This document shows positions 6,821 through 14,416 of a DNA stretch of 22,513 bases, one piece after another (position 1 is the stretch's first letter; each line of letters begins with the position of its first letter). The notes under the pieces are model-generated. The model did not search any database and was not told the DNA's origin. It worked only from the letters and a program-made list of their open reading frames with translations. A program made the position numbers and the translations under genes. This stretch comes from an uncultured Fimbriimonadales bacterium (GTDB taxonomy: Bacteria > Armatimonadota > Fimbriimonadia > Fimbriimonadales > GBS-DC): positions 1 through 22,513 of the forward strand of contig CALAMM010000036.1 in the NCBI GenBank assembly GCA_937925775.1, read 5' to 3'.

Positions 6821-7570
6821 ATGGCTGTGCGCTGGGTCGGATTGCTGCTGTGGCTGGGATTGTGTCTGGCAGGATGTCGCCATAACGCGCCTTCTCAGTC
6901 TGAAATCCTACTGGTGGAGTTCGCCACCTCGCTGGAGGGGCGCACGCAAGGGCAGCGTTACAACGCCACGCTCGCCGCAAAGCGCGTGAATGGCACGATT
7001 CTTCAGCCGGGGGAACTCTGGTCATTCAATGAGGCGGTGGGGCCGTGGGTGCGCTCGGAGGGGTATGTGCGTGCCCCTGTGAGCTACGGCGGGATCCTCG
7101 TGCCCGCGTGGGGCGGCGGTGTATGTCAGACCTCCACGACGCTCTACAACGCGGCGCTCCTTGCAGGGCTGGAGGTGGTGGAACGCCACGCACACACCAT
7201 CGCGCCCAGCTACATCCCCTCAGGACGCGATGCTGCCGTGGCACAGGGGATCGCGGACCTGAAACTGCGCAACCCGTATCCGTTTCCGTGTCGCGTGCAG
7301 TTCACCGTGGCGCGTTCACGGCTTGTGTGCAAGATTTACGCTCACGCTTCTGCAGCGACGGTGCGCCAGCATGTGCCTGAATGTTCCCTGATACCAGAGC
7401 GGCTCTCGATTTCGCCTGCGCCTGTTGCGGTGGGCTTTCGCACCCAGACGGGTCGTGCAGGCGTGCGTGTGCGTCTGTGGCGTGTCTGCACCTTGAACGG
7501 CGAAACATGGCGCGAACTCTGCCACGAAAGCCAGTACGCCCCTCTACCGCGTGGCGTAAACGCGCGCTAA
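6821..7570 (+). CDS. VanW-family lipoprotein
   Basis: This 249-residue protein starts with a hydrophobic signal ending in the lipobox CLAG-C (Cys at 19), so it is likely lipidated and exported. The rest is a VanW domain: NGTILQPGELWSFNEAVGP, GGGVCQTSTTLYNAALLAGL, and HAHTIAPSYIPSGRDAAVA, which continues to DLKLRNPY. VanW domains occur in the teicoplanin-resistance cluster that named them and in many surface proteins of Gram-positives, Chloroflexi and relatives; the biochemical function is not settled. This one is chromosomal, has no resistance genes near it and lacks a G5 or peptidoglycan-binding domain. It begins 28 nt after the diguanylate cyclase stop and is probably co-transcribed with it. 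The ATG has only a weak Shine-Dalgarno. Confidence 0.88.
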   Translation: MAVRWVGLLLWLGLCLAGCRHNAPSQSEILLVEFATSLEGRTQGQRYNATLAAKRVNGTILQPGELWSFNEAVGPWVRSEGYVRAPVSYGGILVPAWGGGVCQTSTTLYNAALLAGLEVVERHAHTIAPSYIPSGRDAAVAQGIADLKLRNPYPFPCRVQFTVARSRLVCKIYAHASAATVRQHVPECSLIPERLSISPAPVAVGFRTQTGRAGVRVRLWRVCTLNGETWRELCHESQYAPLPRGVNAR

Positions 7571-7573
7571 CGA

Positions 7574-7581
7574 GGTATAAT
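7574..7581 (+). promoter_or_regulatory. GGTATAAT -10 box of the HD-GYP gene
   Basis: TATAAT at 7576-7581, preceded by GG, starts 5 nt after the VanW-gene stop. Transcription would begin near 7588, leaving a leader of about 15 nt that contains AGGGAGG and ends at the TTG start at 7603. No -35 hexamer is apparent. Confidence 0.6.
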
Positions 7582-7602
7582 CGGCAACACAGGGAGGTTC
7601 TA

Positions 7603-8196
7603 TTGACGCGCGACCAGCTCATACGGATGGAAAACGATGTGGTACGGGCGTTGACGCGCGCGCTGGAACTTGCGCATCCGCATTTAGAGGGGCACAGCGA
7701 GCGCGTGGCGTCCTACGCGGTCGCAATTGGCTGCGAACTGGGGCTGAGCAAGGCGACCCTGCGCGGATTGCGACTGGCAGCGGCGTTGCACGACATCGGC
7801 ATGCTGGGACTGTCGAACGAACTGCTTACCGTGACCCCGCTCTCCCCTGAGCAGTGGCACCAGATTCACGAGCATCCCCGTCTTAGCGTGCAGCTGGTCG
7901 GTCGCATCCATCGGTTTCGGGAGCTCGCGCTCTGGATCGAGTGTCATCACGAACGATGGGATGGCTCAGGCTATCCCCATGGTTGGCGCGGCGAGCAAAT
8001 TCCCTTACCAGCACGGATTCTGGCAGTTGCCGAGGCGTTCGACGGCATGCGCACAGAGATGCCCTACCGTCCCGCCTACTCGGAAGCGCGCGCGGTGGAG
8101 GAAATCCAACGCGGCGCAGGCGCACTATTTGATCCGCGCGTGGTGCAAGCGTTTTTGAAGGTGCAGCCCCTCCTTCAGCCTGTCGGGCGGGAGTGA
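7603..8196 (+). CDS. Stand-alone HD-GYP domain protein with altered active-site residues
   Basis: I place the start at TTG 7603 because AGGGAGG lies 5 nt before it and a GGTATAAT box lies just upstream; the frame is open further back but overlaps the VanW gene. The 197-residue product is a bare HD-GYP domain. It has GHSERV with His31, HD at 63-64, HHERWDGSGYP at 115-125, ARILAVAEAFDGM and a C-terminal FDPRVV. HD-GYP enzymes hydrolyse c-di-GMP to pGpG or GMP. Two normally constant residues differ. HDIGK is HDIGM (Met67), and the metal-ligand Asp of VAD is Glu (144). It could be a weak phosphodiesterase, an enzyme with another substrate, or a c-di-GMP-binding regulator. A diguanylate cyclase lies two genes upstream. 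Confidence 0.85.
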   Translation: MTRDQLIRMENDVVRALTRALELAHPHLEGHSERVASYAVAIGCELGLSKATLRGLRLAAALHDIGMLGLSNELLTVTPLSPEQWHQIHEHPRLSVQLVGRIHRFRELALWIECHHERWDGSGYPHGWRGEQIPLPARILAVAEAFDGMRTEMPYRPAYSEARAVEEIQRGAGALFDPRVVQAFLKVQPLLQPVGRE

Positions 8197-8202
8197 GTGT
8201 TG

Positions 8203-9123
8203 ATGATCGAGTTCTCCAACGGGGCGCGGGTGGAGTTTCTCACAGGCAGTGGCGCGCTGGGCTATGATGGGCGTGGCTGGTGGTGGGAGTACCCCCTACG
8301 CTGGCTCGGCATCCTGAACCCCCAGGAGTTCACGATTGTCGTCAAGACGCTTACTCTACGCCCGCGCAAGGGCAATCTGCGTTGGTACGCCCCTTGGCGC
8401 TGCGTACGGCTGATCCCAGGCGGCGTCGTGAACGCCGTCGGACTGACGAATCCCGGAATCGACTGGTGGATCCGCGTCTGCTACCCCCGCATGCAACGCA
8501 TGGGCCTGCAGACGGTGGTGTCCGTCTTCCCTGAAAATGAAGAGGAGGCACGCGCCTTCGCCCAGAAGCTGCGTCCCCTAAACCTCGCCGCGATCGAACT
8601 CAACGCCTCCTGCCCGAATGTAGAACACTGCGAAGTGGATGTTGTGAATCATGTGCGGGTGATTGCCTGCGCCCTGCAGGAGGCGGGGCATCCCCTGATT
8701 GTCAAAGTCGGCTATGACCAGCCCTATGTGGCAATCGCACAGTCGCTGGAGGGTGTCGCCGAAGCGATTCATGCAATCAACGCTGTGCCGTGGCATCTGG
8801 TGTTCGGGGCAAAACCTTCGCCTTTGGCGCGGTTGGGCGGGGGTGGGGTCTCAGGCGAGCCGATACGCCCCTTCGTGCGTGAAGCGATACGACGCCTGCG
8901 CGACTCCACGCGCCTGCCGGTGATTGCGGGCGGCGGGATTTACACTTTGCAAGACCTGCACGAACTCTGGGAACTCGGCGCACGCGCCTTCAGCATCGGC
9001 ACGCTGTTTCTTCGCGCCCCATGGGAGCCAAACCGCCTCGTTCGAGCATGGCGGGCATATCAGGTTGATGAAACCCCCTCGCCCACCGTAACGAATTCGG
9101 CAGGAAAGCAGTCTAACGGGTAG
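8203..9123 (+). CDS. pyrD: Class 1 dihydroorotate dehydrogenase-like flavoprotein
   Basis: This 306-residue TIM-barrel protein has VVKTLTLRPRKGN near the N-terminus, then NAVGLTNPGIDWW. ELNASCPNVEH follows (Cys137 at the position of the class 1 catalytic cysteine), then VFGAKPSP and GGGGVSGEPIRPFVREAIR. The FMN phosphate site is IAGGGIYTLQDL with FSIGTLFLRAP. The family oxidises dihydroorotate to orotate in pyrimidine synthesis. Class 1 proteins are soluble and use fumarate or, with PyrK, NAD. No pyr gene or pyrK is adjacent, so the electron acceptor is unknown and a related dihydropyrimidine-type role is not excluded. ATG 8203 is chosen because GGGAG lies 9 nt upstream; GTG 8197 and TTG 8200 are in frame. 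It starts 6 nt after the HD-GYP stop. Confidence 0.85.
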   Translation: MIEFSNGARVEFLTGSGALGYDGRGWWWEYPLRWLGILNPQEFTIVVKTLTLRPRKGNLRWYAPWRCVRLIPGGVVNAVGLTNPGIDWWIRVCYPRMQRMGLQTVVSVFPENEEEARAFAQKLRPLNLAAIELNASCPNVEHCEVDVVNHVRVIACALQEAGHPLIVKVGYDQPYVAIAQSLEGVAEAIHAINAVPWHLVFGAKPSPLARLGGGGVSGEPIRPFVREAIRRLRDSTRLPVIAGGGIYTLQDLHELWELGARAFSIGTLFLRAPWEPNRLVRAWRAYQVDETPSPTVTNSAGKQSNG

Positions 9124-9126
9124 AAT
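9118..9126 (+). promoter_or_regulatory. Possible -10 box GGGTAGAAT before the small lipoprotein gene
   Basis: TAGAAT matches the -10 consensus at 5 of 6 positions and overlaps the TAG stop of the dehydrogenase gene. It resembles the GGTATAAT boxes elsewhere in the window. No -35 is seen. It may be chance, since the TAG is also the stop codon. Confidence 0.3.
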
Positions 9127-9158
9127 TAGATGGCGATTAGAGGAGGCGTTTTCAGCGA

Positions 9159-9737
9159 ATGAAACGACTATCGGTAGCACTGGCACTGACGGCGCTCGCT
9201 GTGCTGCTGCACGGATGCGGTGGGAACGGCGGGGGCGGCGGCGCGAGCATCGTGGCGACCGAACGGGTCGCCTTCGTGCGCGTGATTGACCCCACCACAG
9301 GCAACCCAGTTCAGGGTGCGGAAATCTACTTTATGACCGATACGGGTCCCATCGCCTTTGCCCAGGTAGTGTCCACCGCGTCGGGCAATCCTGGCGAGAT
9401 TTCGCTCACCGTTGCCCGCGCGATTAAAAGCGACGCGCGTGTCGGCGACTTCATCTTGCGCAATGTGGGCGACAACCTGTTCTTTCGCGGGATATGGGTC
9501 AAGCGCCCCGCTGGCTATACCGCTGTGGTGCGCCATACAGACCCACAGAATCTCAAGCGCGTCATTCAAACGCCCGATACCGCGACAACGGCGGCGGCAT
9601 GTCTGGTCGCTTCGAATCAGGCGGGCGTGGTGAAGACAGTGTTCGGCGCACCGAAGCTCATCGACTTCGGCGTAATCGAAATCTTCCCGAACAATCCGCA
9701 GATCCCGCCGCCGCCTGTGGATGATGTCTGCCCCTGA
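9159..9737 (+). CDS. Small lipoprotein of unknown function
   Basis: The 192-residue product has a signal peptide (MKRLSVALALTALAVLLHGC) with a lipobox ending at Cys20, followed by a glycine-rich spacer, so it is exported and lipidated. The next part, VRVIDPTTGNPVQGAEIYF to GEISLTVARAI, looks like an Ig-like or carboxypeptidase-regulatory-like beta fold (the pattern T..P..GA.V....T...G). The C-terminus is proline-rich (NNPQIPPPP). I recognise no family and assign no function. AGGAGG lies 12 nt before the ATG, a long spacing. The gene sits just before the LPS export and lipid A genes and overlaps the outermost possible start of the next gene, so it may be transcribed with them, which hints at an envelope location only. 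Confidence 0.75.
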   Translation: MKRLSVALALTALAVLLHGCGGNGGGGGASIVATERVAFVRVIDPTTGNPVQGAEIYFMTDTGPIAFAQVVSTASGNPGEISLTVARAIKSDARVGDFILRNVGDNLFFRGIWVKRPAGYTAVVRHTDPQNLKRVIQTPDTATTAAACLVASNQAGVVKTVFGAPKLIDFGVIEIFPNNPQIPPPPVDDVCP

Positions 9738-9765
9738 GCGCGTGCTTATTCGGAGGGCGCGTCTT

Positions 9766-11025
9766 ATGCGCCCTCTGTTTCAGTTCGGTCTGGTGATTCT
9801 AAGTGCGTTGGCGCTGCTGTGGGGCGTTGAGCTTGTGCGTCGGCAGGATCCGTTCCTGCGCACGCTCGCGAATATTCCCCCCGATCTGCAGAACCTCGAA
9901 CTCTATCTTGAACGCCCGACGCTCACCCTGCGCGACGGCAAGCGTATACTGGCAACCTTGCAGTTCGATGCGCTGGAAATTGAGCGCAATCGCGTCCACT
10001 GGCGGGCGCGGAACCTGCGTCAGGCGACGATTTACGACGAACGAGGCACGCCCCTCGGCACGGCCCGCGCCCGCGAACTGGTTTACAACTACCCCGCGCG
10101 ACGACTGCACATCATAGGCGATCCGACGCTCACCATCCGCCGCCATCCGCTCGGCAGCACACCCCTGACCGTGCAGACCAGTTGGCTTCACTGGGACCTG
10201 CGAAAGCACCAAATTGTCGCCGAACGCCCCTTGCATCTGCGCTGGGCAGACGGGCAGGGAACTATTCAGCAGCTGTACTGGGACACCGCTTCAGGCATCC
10301 TCGAACTGGAGCGGGGAGCGTTTCGGGTGAGCGCGTCGCTGCTGCAGGAACAGCCGTCTCCAAAGCGCGCGGTCGACCTCAGTTGGGATAAGGCGACCCT
10401 ACGCAGCGACCATTCCGAGGTGGAAGGACTGCGCCTGAAAGACGGCGATACGCTTGCAACGGCAGAGCGCGCTAAGGTGTTCGACCGCAAACGCTATGCC
10501 CTCGCGACAGGCAAACTGCTCCTTGAAGACCCCCGAATCGATCTGGAGGGCACGAAACTCGAAATCTGGTACGGCGACAACCAGAAACGCGCCGTGCTGC
10601 AAAACGGCGTGCGGATGCGCATCAAGCCGCGTGAGACCCCGCCGCCCCCAGAAGGCGAAACAGAAAGCGAAGTGGAGCAAGCAAAACGCTACCCCATCGA
10701 TGCGACCTGCGACAAAATCGAATACTTCTATCGGCGCAAAGTTGCCTACCTGCAGGGCAATATCAAGGCGGTGCAGCAACTGCCAGAGGGACGCACGCGC
10801 ACCCTACTCGCCGACGAAGCCGAGTACGACCAGAAAGCCGAGCGGCTCACCCTGAAGGGCAAGGTCATCTTGGACGAGCCAGACCGCCTGCGAATAGAGA
10901 CCGCTTTGGCAATTGTATCGCTCAAAGAAGGCGAAGAAACCGTAGAACTACCTCAGGGGGCGCGCGGTACTTTCTACTATACTGAGGACGAGGAGGAGAC
11001 GCCCCAACCGAATGGAAACCGTTAG
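9766..11025 (+). CDS. LptC/LptA-like LPS transport protein (membrane-anchored, long form)
   Basis: The 419-residue protein has one N-terminal membrane anchor (residues about 3-24) and a long periplasmic part of repeated short beta-strands. The first half (ATIYDERGTPLGTARARELV, then YPARRLHIIGDPTLTI) resembles LptC. The last third (DKIEYFYRRKVAYLQGNI, then LLADEAEYDQKAERLTLKG) resembles the OstA/LptA fold. LptC takes LPS from the LptBFG transporter and LptA carries it across the periplasm. Typical LptC is about 190 residues, so this may join both roles. An acidic proline-rich insert (RETPPPPEGETESEVEQ) separates the parts. ATG 9766 has GGAGG 9 nt upstream; ATG 9721 is in frame but has no Shine-Dalgarno. 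It overlaps lpxC by 14 nt, which supports an LPS role. Confidence 0.72.
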   Translation: MRPLFQFGLVILSALALLWGVELVRRQDPFLRTLANIPPDLQNLELYLERPTLTLRDGKRILATLQFDALEIERNRVHWRARNLRQATIYDERGTPLGTARARELVYNYPARRLHIIGDPTLTIRRHPLGSTPLTVQTSWLHWDLRKHQIVAERPLHLRWADGQGTIQQLYWDTASGILELERGAFRVSASLLQEQPSPKRAVDLSWDKATLRSDHSEVEGLRLKDGDTLATAERAKVFDRKRYALATGKLLLEDPRIDLEGTKLEIWYGDNQKRAVLQNGVRMRIKPRETPPPPEGETESEVEQAKRYPIDATCDKIEYFYRRKVAYLQGNIKAVQQLPEGRTRTLLADEAEYDQKAERLTLKGKVILDEPDRLRIETALAIVSLKEGEETVELPQGARGTFYYTEDEEETPQPNGNR

Positions 11026-11899
11026 CACGGTGCGCGAGACGCTCTACTTTGAAGGCGTGGGCTTGCATACAGGGACACGGTGCAAGATCGCGCTGCATCC
11101 TGTGGAGCCAAGCCTGCGCGAAGACATCGCTCCCGCGAAGGCGGGGGGCACAGCGGCAGCATCCCCGCCGACAAATTTCGCTCCGTGCCGAATTGTTATT
11201 CGCAAAGGCAATCATACTTTTCCAGCGCGGTGGGACTATGTCGTGGACACCACACGAGCCACTGTGCTGGGCGACAGTGGGGTGACCATCGGCACGGTTG
11301 AGCATCTGATGGCAGCGTTGTGGATGACAGGCATCACGCACTGCCTCATTGAGGTAATGCGAGGTGAGGAGATCCCGATTCTGGACGGGAGCGCTCTGCC
11401 GTTCGTGGAGGCAATCTGCCCTCCCTCTCCTACCCCGCTGCCCGACGCAGCGGAAGGGGCGAGCGAAGACCTTCTCCAGGTTCGCCACGCAGACCGCTAC
11501 CTTGCCCTTTCACTTTCGGGGGGCATGATGTTCGGCTACATCCAGTTCCCAGAGCCGCTCGGTGTGCAGGCAGGCGCGTTCCCGATTGAGAACGCGCGTT
11601 CTGCAATCGCGCCCGCGCGCACTTTCGGTTTCCTGCGCGAGGTGGAGGCGTTGCGGGCGCAAGGTCTCGCCCTCGGCGGCGCCCTGGAAAACGCCCTTGT
11701 CATTGACGAAACTGGGTATCATAATCCCGCGCGTTTCGAGGATGAACCGCTGCGCCACAAACTGCTCGATGTCGTGGGCGATTTGTACCTAAGTGGCGTG
11801 CGCCTGCGACGCTTCACTTTGGTTGCGGTCAAACCAGGGCACGCGCTCAATGTGCAGTTGGCACGGCTGGTGGCACAGCGGTTCCTTGCGGAGGAGTAA
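11012..11899 (+). CDS. lpxC: LpxC, UDP-3-O-acyl-N-acetylglucosamine deacetylase
   Basis: This 295-residue zinc amidase catalyses the committed step of lipid A synthesis, removing acetate from UDP-3-O-acyl-GlcNAc. GVGLHTG is at 16-21. Glu97 and zinc ligand His98 are in TVEHLMAAL, followed by EIPILDGSALPFV. Zinc ligands His249 and Asp253 are in RHKLLDVVGDLYLSG, and the catalytic His277 is in KPGHALN. All metal and catalytic residues are present. A short alanine/proline-rich insertion (about 40-57) is unlike the enterobacterial enzyme. The gene overlaps the LptC-like gene by 14 nt and fabZ follows after 2 nt, so one operon is likely. A GAGGAGGAG Shine-Dalgarno-like stretch lies upstream at long spacing. 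Confidence 0.97.
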   Translation: METVSTVRETLYFEGVGLHTGTRCKIALHPVEPSLREDIAPAKAGGTAAASPPTNFAPCRIVIRKGNHTFPARWDYVVDTTRATVLGDSGVTIGTVEHLMAALWMTGITHCLIEVMRGEEIPILDGSALPFVEAICPPSPTPLPDAAEGASEDLLQVRHADRYLALSLSGGMMFGYIQFPEPLGVQAGAFPIENARSAIAPARTFGFLREVEALRAQGLALGGALENALVIDETGYHNPARFEDEPLRHKLLDVVGDLYLSGVRLRRFTLVAVKPGHALNVQLARLVAQRFLAEE

Positions 11900-11901
11900 G
11901 G

Positions 11902-12399
11902 ATGGCGGAGTTCCTTTTGGATATCGAACAGATACGGCAGGTGATCCCCCACCGTTATCCGTTTCTGCTGGTGGATCGGATTCTGGAGTTGGAGCCGGGG
12001 CGGCGCGCGGTCGGGCTGAAGAATGTCACCATCAACGAGAGCTTCTTTCAGGGACACTTCCCGGTGAAGGCGATTATGCCGGGGGTGCTGATTCTGGAGG
12101 CGATGGCGCAGGTGGGCGGCGTGATGGTGATGCTGCAGCCTCATTTGCGCAATCGAGTTGCCCTGCTGGGTGGCATCGACAACGCGCGGTTCCGACGCCC
12201 TGTAGTGCCAGGCGACACGCTCATTATGGAGGTGGAGATGCTCTGGATGCGGCGTGAGGTGGGGCGCGTGAAGGCGGTCGCTCGCGTAAACGGCGAAATC
12301 GCCGCCGAAGCGGAAATCACCTTCGCCATGCCCGAACCCGACCGATTCCATAGCCCGCCGCCCGACGCGCTGCTACAAACGCACGAGGCAAACTCTTGA
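11902..12399 (+). CDS. fabZ: FabZ, 3-hydroxyacyl-ACP dehydratase
   Basis: This is a 165-residue hotdog-fold enzyme. IPHRYPFLLVDRI at 15-27 is the family start, and GHFPVKAIMPGVLILEAMAQ holds the catalytic His52 and Glu66. FabZ dehydrates 3-hydroxyacyl-ACP in fatty acid elongation and competes with LpxA for the same hydroxyacyl-ACP pool, which explains its conserved place beside lpxA. It starts 2 nt after lpxC with a GGAGGAGTAAGG Shine-Dalgarno overlapping the lpxC stop. The C-terminal 20 residues (proline-rich) go slightly beyond the usual length. A fused LpxC-FabZ occurs in some bacteria; here the two are separate but tightly linked. Confidence 0.97.
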   Translation: MAEFLLDIEQIRQVIPHRYPFLLVDRILELEPGRRAVGLKNVTINESFFQGHFPVKAIMPGVLILEAMAQVGGVMVMLQPHLRNRVALLGGIDNARFRRPVVPGDTLIMEVEMLWMRREVGRVKAVARVNGEIAAEAEITFAMPEPDRFHSPPPDALLQTHEANS

Positions 12400-12410
12400 G
12401 GCAAAAAGCG

Positions 12411-13211
12411 ATGACCACAGTCCACCCGACCGCAGTGGTGCATCCGAATGCTGAGCTGGACGACGGTGTAGAGGTAGGTCCCTACTGCATCATCGGCGCG
12501 AATGTGCGCATCGGCGCAGGCACTACCCTCGGCGCCCATGTGATTATCGAGGAGCACACGCACATCGGGCGCAACAACCTCATCTATCACGGCGCCGTGC
12601 TGGGCGCACCGCCACAAGATCGCAAGTTCAAGCACGAGCGGAGCTATCTCAAAATCGGCGACAACAACTGGATTCGTGAGTATGTGACCATCCATCGCGC
12701 CAGCGGCGAGGAGCAAGCGACGATAATCGGCAACAACAACTTCCTGATGGCATATGTGCATATCGGACACAACTGCGTCGTAGGCGACGGCGTGGTGATG
12801 GCGAACTCAGTGGGCGTTAGTGGGCACTGCGTCATCGAGGACGGCGCGAATCTCGGCGGTATGGCAGGCATCCACCAGTTCACCCGCATCGGCAAGTTGG
12901 CGATGGTAGGCGGGATGTCGCGGATTGTGCGCGATGTGCCACCGTTTATGATCGTGGAGGGTAGCCCTGCGGAGGTGCGGGGCGTCAATCTCGTCGGGTT
13001 AAAACGCGCAGGCGTGCCCGAACCTACGCGCGACGCCCTGCGTAAAGCCTGCCGATGGATGTTCTTCTCCGAGTTGAACTTGAGCCAAGCCATCGAGAAA
13101 ATCCGAGCGGAGGTTCCCATGTCGGCGGAGCTGGAATATCTACTGGAGTTTATGGAGCAGATTCGACAGGGACGCAACGGACGCGCTTTAGATCGGCCTG
13201 CGCGCAAATGA
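12411..13211 (+). CDS. lpxA: LpxA, UDP-N-acetylglucosamine acyltransferase
   Basis: This 266-residue left-handed beta-helix enzyme has hexapeptide repeats from VHPTAVVHPNAEL onward and catalytic His120 in VHIGHNC (E. coli His125), with His117 and His155 also conserved. It transfers a 3-hydroxyacyl chain from ACP to UDP-GlcNAc, the first lipid A step. The position equivalent to E. coli Gly173, the acyl-chain ruler, is Gly168, which by analogy would allow long (about C14) chains; this is an inference. ATG 12411 follows fabZ by 11 nt with GAGG 9 nt upstream; TTG 12396, overlapping the fabZ stop, is the alternative. The end overlaps lpxB as ATGA. Confidence 0.97.
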   Translation: MTTVHPTAVVHPNAELDDGVEVGPYCIIGANVRIGAGTTLGAHVIIEEHTHIGRNNLIYHGAVLGAPPQDRKFKHERSYLKIGDNNWIREYVTIHRASGEEQATIIGNNNFLMAYVHIGHNCVVGDGVVMANSVGVSGHCVIEDGANLGGMAGIHQFTRIGKLAMVGGMSRIVRDVPPFMIVEGSPAEVRGVNLVGLKRAGVPEPTRDALRKACRWMFFSELNLSQAIEKIRAEVPMSAELEYLLEFMEQIRQGRNGRALDRPARK

Positions 13212-14362
13212 GACGCTCGGTGGTCATTGTGTCGGGCGAGGCCTCAGGCGACCTCTACGGGGCGGATGTGGCGCAGCACCTCAAAGCCCGCTTGCCTGAT
13301 GTTGAAGTTTACGGCATAGGTGGCACGCGGATGGCGGCGGCAGGCGTGCGCCTGATTGCCGACAGCCGCCACTGGGGTGCGATCGGCATTGTCGAGTCGC
13401 TCAAAGTCGCCCCGAAAGTCGCGCTCGCCTTCCAGCGCGTCAAGCGATTCCTGAGCGCGACGCGACCTGATTTGATTATCCCTATCGATTTCGGCGCGTT
13501 CAATGTCCCCCTCTGTCGCTGGGCGAAGGCGCAGCAGATGCGCGTGGTTTACTACATGCCGCCTGGCAGTTGGCGGCGCGAGCGTCAGGGGGCGGATGTG
13601 CCGCAGTGCGCGGCGCTGATTCTGACGCCCTTTGAGTGGTCTGCGGCGCAGTTGCGGGCGATGGGCGCACGGGCGCAGTGGGTGCCGCACCCGTTGCTCC
13701 GCCTCGCCCACCCCTCTGAAACGAAAGAGGCGTTTAGCGAACGATTGGGGTTGGACCCCTACCGTCCCATCGTTGCCCTCCTGCCAGGCAGTCGTCGGCA
13801 CGAGGTGCGAGCGCTGACCCCGCTGTACGCCCGCGTCGCCGACAGCGTCTACACCCTCATGCCCGAAGCGCAGTTTGTCATCTCCGTCGCGCCCCACTTC
13901 AACCCCGATTGGGTTCATTCGCTTTGGTCAGATGGCTCACGCCAGTGGATTCCAACCGAGACGCGCTCCGTATGGAACCTGCTGGCACACGCCGACGCGG
14001 CGATTGTCTGTTCGGGTACGGCAACGCTGGAAGCCGCGCTGCTCCGAACCCCGATGCTCATCGTCTATCGAGGCGACTGGCTGATGAACTTGGAGTATCG
14101 ACTGCGTCGTCGGCGGCTGCAGCTGCGCTGGATCGGTCTGCCGAACCTGATTTTACAGCGCGATGTGTGCCCTGAGTTCATTCAGGAGACGGCATCCCCC
14201 GAAACGCTCACCCGCGCGCTCATCCCCCTGCTGCGCGACGAATCGGCAAGGCAGGCGCAACTCCAAGCGTTCACCGAGATTCGGCAAGCGCTGGGCGAGG
14301 GACGCACCCTGCGCGCCGCGCACGAGTGGATTATCGAGACGCTGGAACACGCCACCCCCTAA
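13208..14362 (+). CDS. lpxB: LpxB, lipid-A-disaccharide synthase (divergent form)
   Basis: This 384-residue GT19 glycosyltransferase condenses UDP-2,3-diacyl-glucosamine with lipid X. Seen are GEASGDLYGA near the N-terminus, PIDFGAFN (its Asp matches catalytic Asp98 of E. coli), LPGSRRHEV, CSGTATLEAALL and IGLPNLIL. It departs from the enterobacterial pattern. IDAPDFN is IDFGAFN (second Asp lost), and HYVSPSVWAWR is replaced by YYMPPGSWRRE. Length and all sugar-nucleotide-site motifs are normal, so I keep the LpxB call, but acceptor details may differ. The start ATG overlaps the lpxA stop by 4 nt (ATGA), a strong sign of coupling. It is the last gene of the lipid A run; lpxD, lpxH/I and lpxK are not in the window. 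Confidence 0.92.
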   Translation: MRRSVVIVSGEASGDLYGADVAQHLKARLPDVEVYGIGGTRMAAAGVRLIADSRHWGAIGIVESLKVAPKVALAFQRVKRFLSATRPDLIIPIDFGAFNVPLCRWAKAQQMRVVYYMPPGSWRRERQGADVPQCAALILTPFEWSAAQLRAMGARAQWVPHPLLRLAHPSETKEAFSERLGLDPYRPIVALLPGSRRHEVRALTPLYARVADSVYTLMPEAQFVISVAPHFNPDWVHSLWSDGSRQWIPTETRSVWNLLAHADAAIVCSGTATLEAALLRTPMLIVYRGDWLMNLEYRLRRRRLQLRWIGLPNLILQRDVCPEFIQETASPETLTRALIPLLRDESARQAQLQAFTEIRQALGEGRTLRAAHEWIIETLEHATP

Positions 14363-14379
14363 CGAGACCGTCGGCAACA

Positions 14380-14387
14380 GGTATAAT
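14380..14387 (+). promoter_or_regulatory. GGTATAAT -10 box of secDF, within a palindrome
   Basis: TATAAT (14382-14387) lies in the short intergenic stretch after lpxB. The surrounding 13 bases AGGTATAATACCT form a perfect palindrome, so an operator role is also possible. Transcription would start near 14394, 23 nt before the TTG start, leaving AGGAGG (14402-14407) in the leader. No -35 hexamer is evident. Confidence 0.6.
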
Positions 14388-14416
14388 ACCTCCAAGTACG
14401 CAGGAGGAGAGGAACC

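Noticed and set aside
6821..7570. VanW gene as part of a glycopeptide-resistance cluster
   Set aside because: No vanHAX-type ligase, dehydrogenase or sensor-kinase genes are nearby; VanW domains are widespread in chromosomes.
7381..7602. Upstream extension of the HD-GYP frame into the VanW gene
   Set aside because: It overlaps a conserved VanW-family gene, and a promoter box plus AGGGAGG point to the TTG at 7603.
14379..14391. 13-bp palindrome AGGTATAATACCT as a dedicated operator before secDF
   Set aside because: The core is just the -10 box that recurs elsewhere without the palindrome, so the symmetry is probably chance; it is noted only within the promoter entry.
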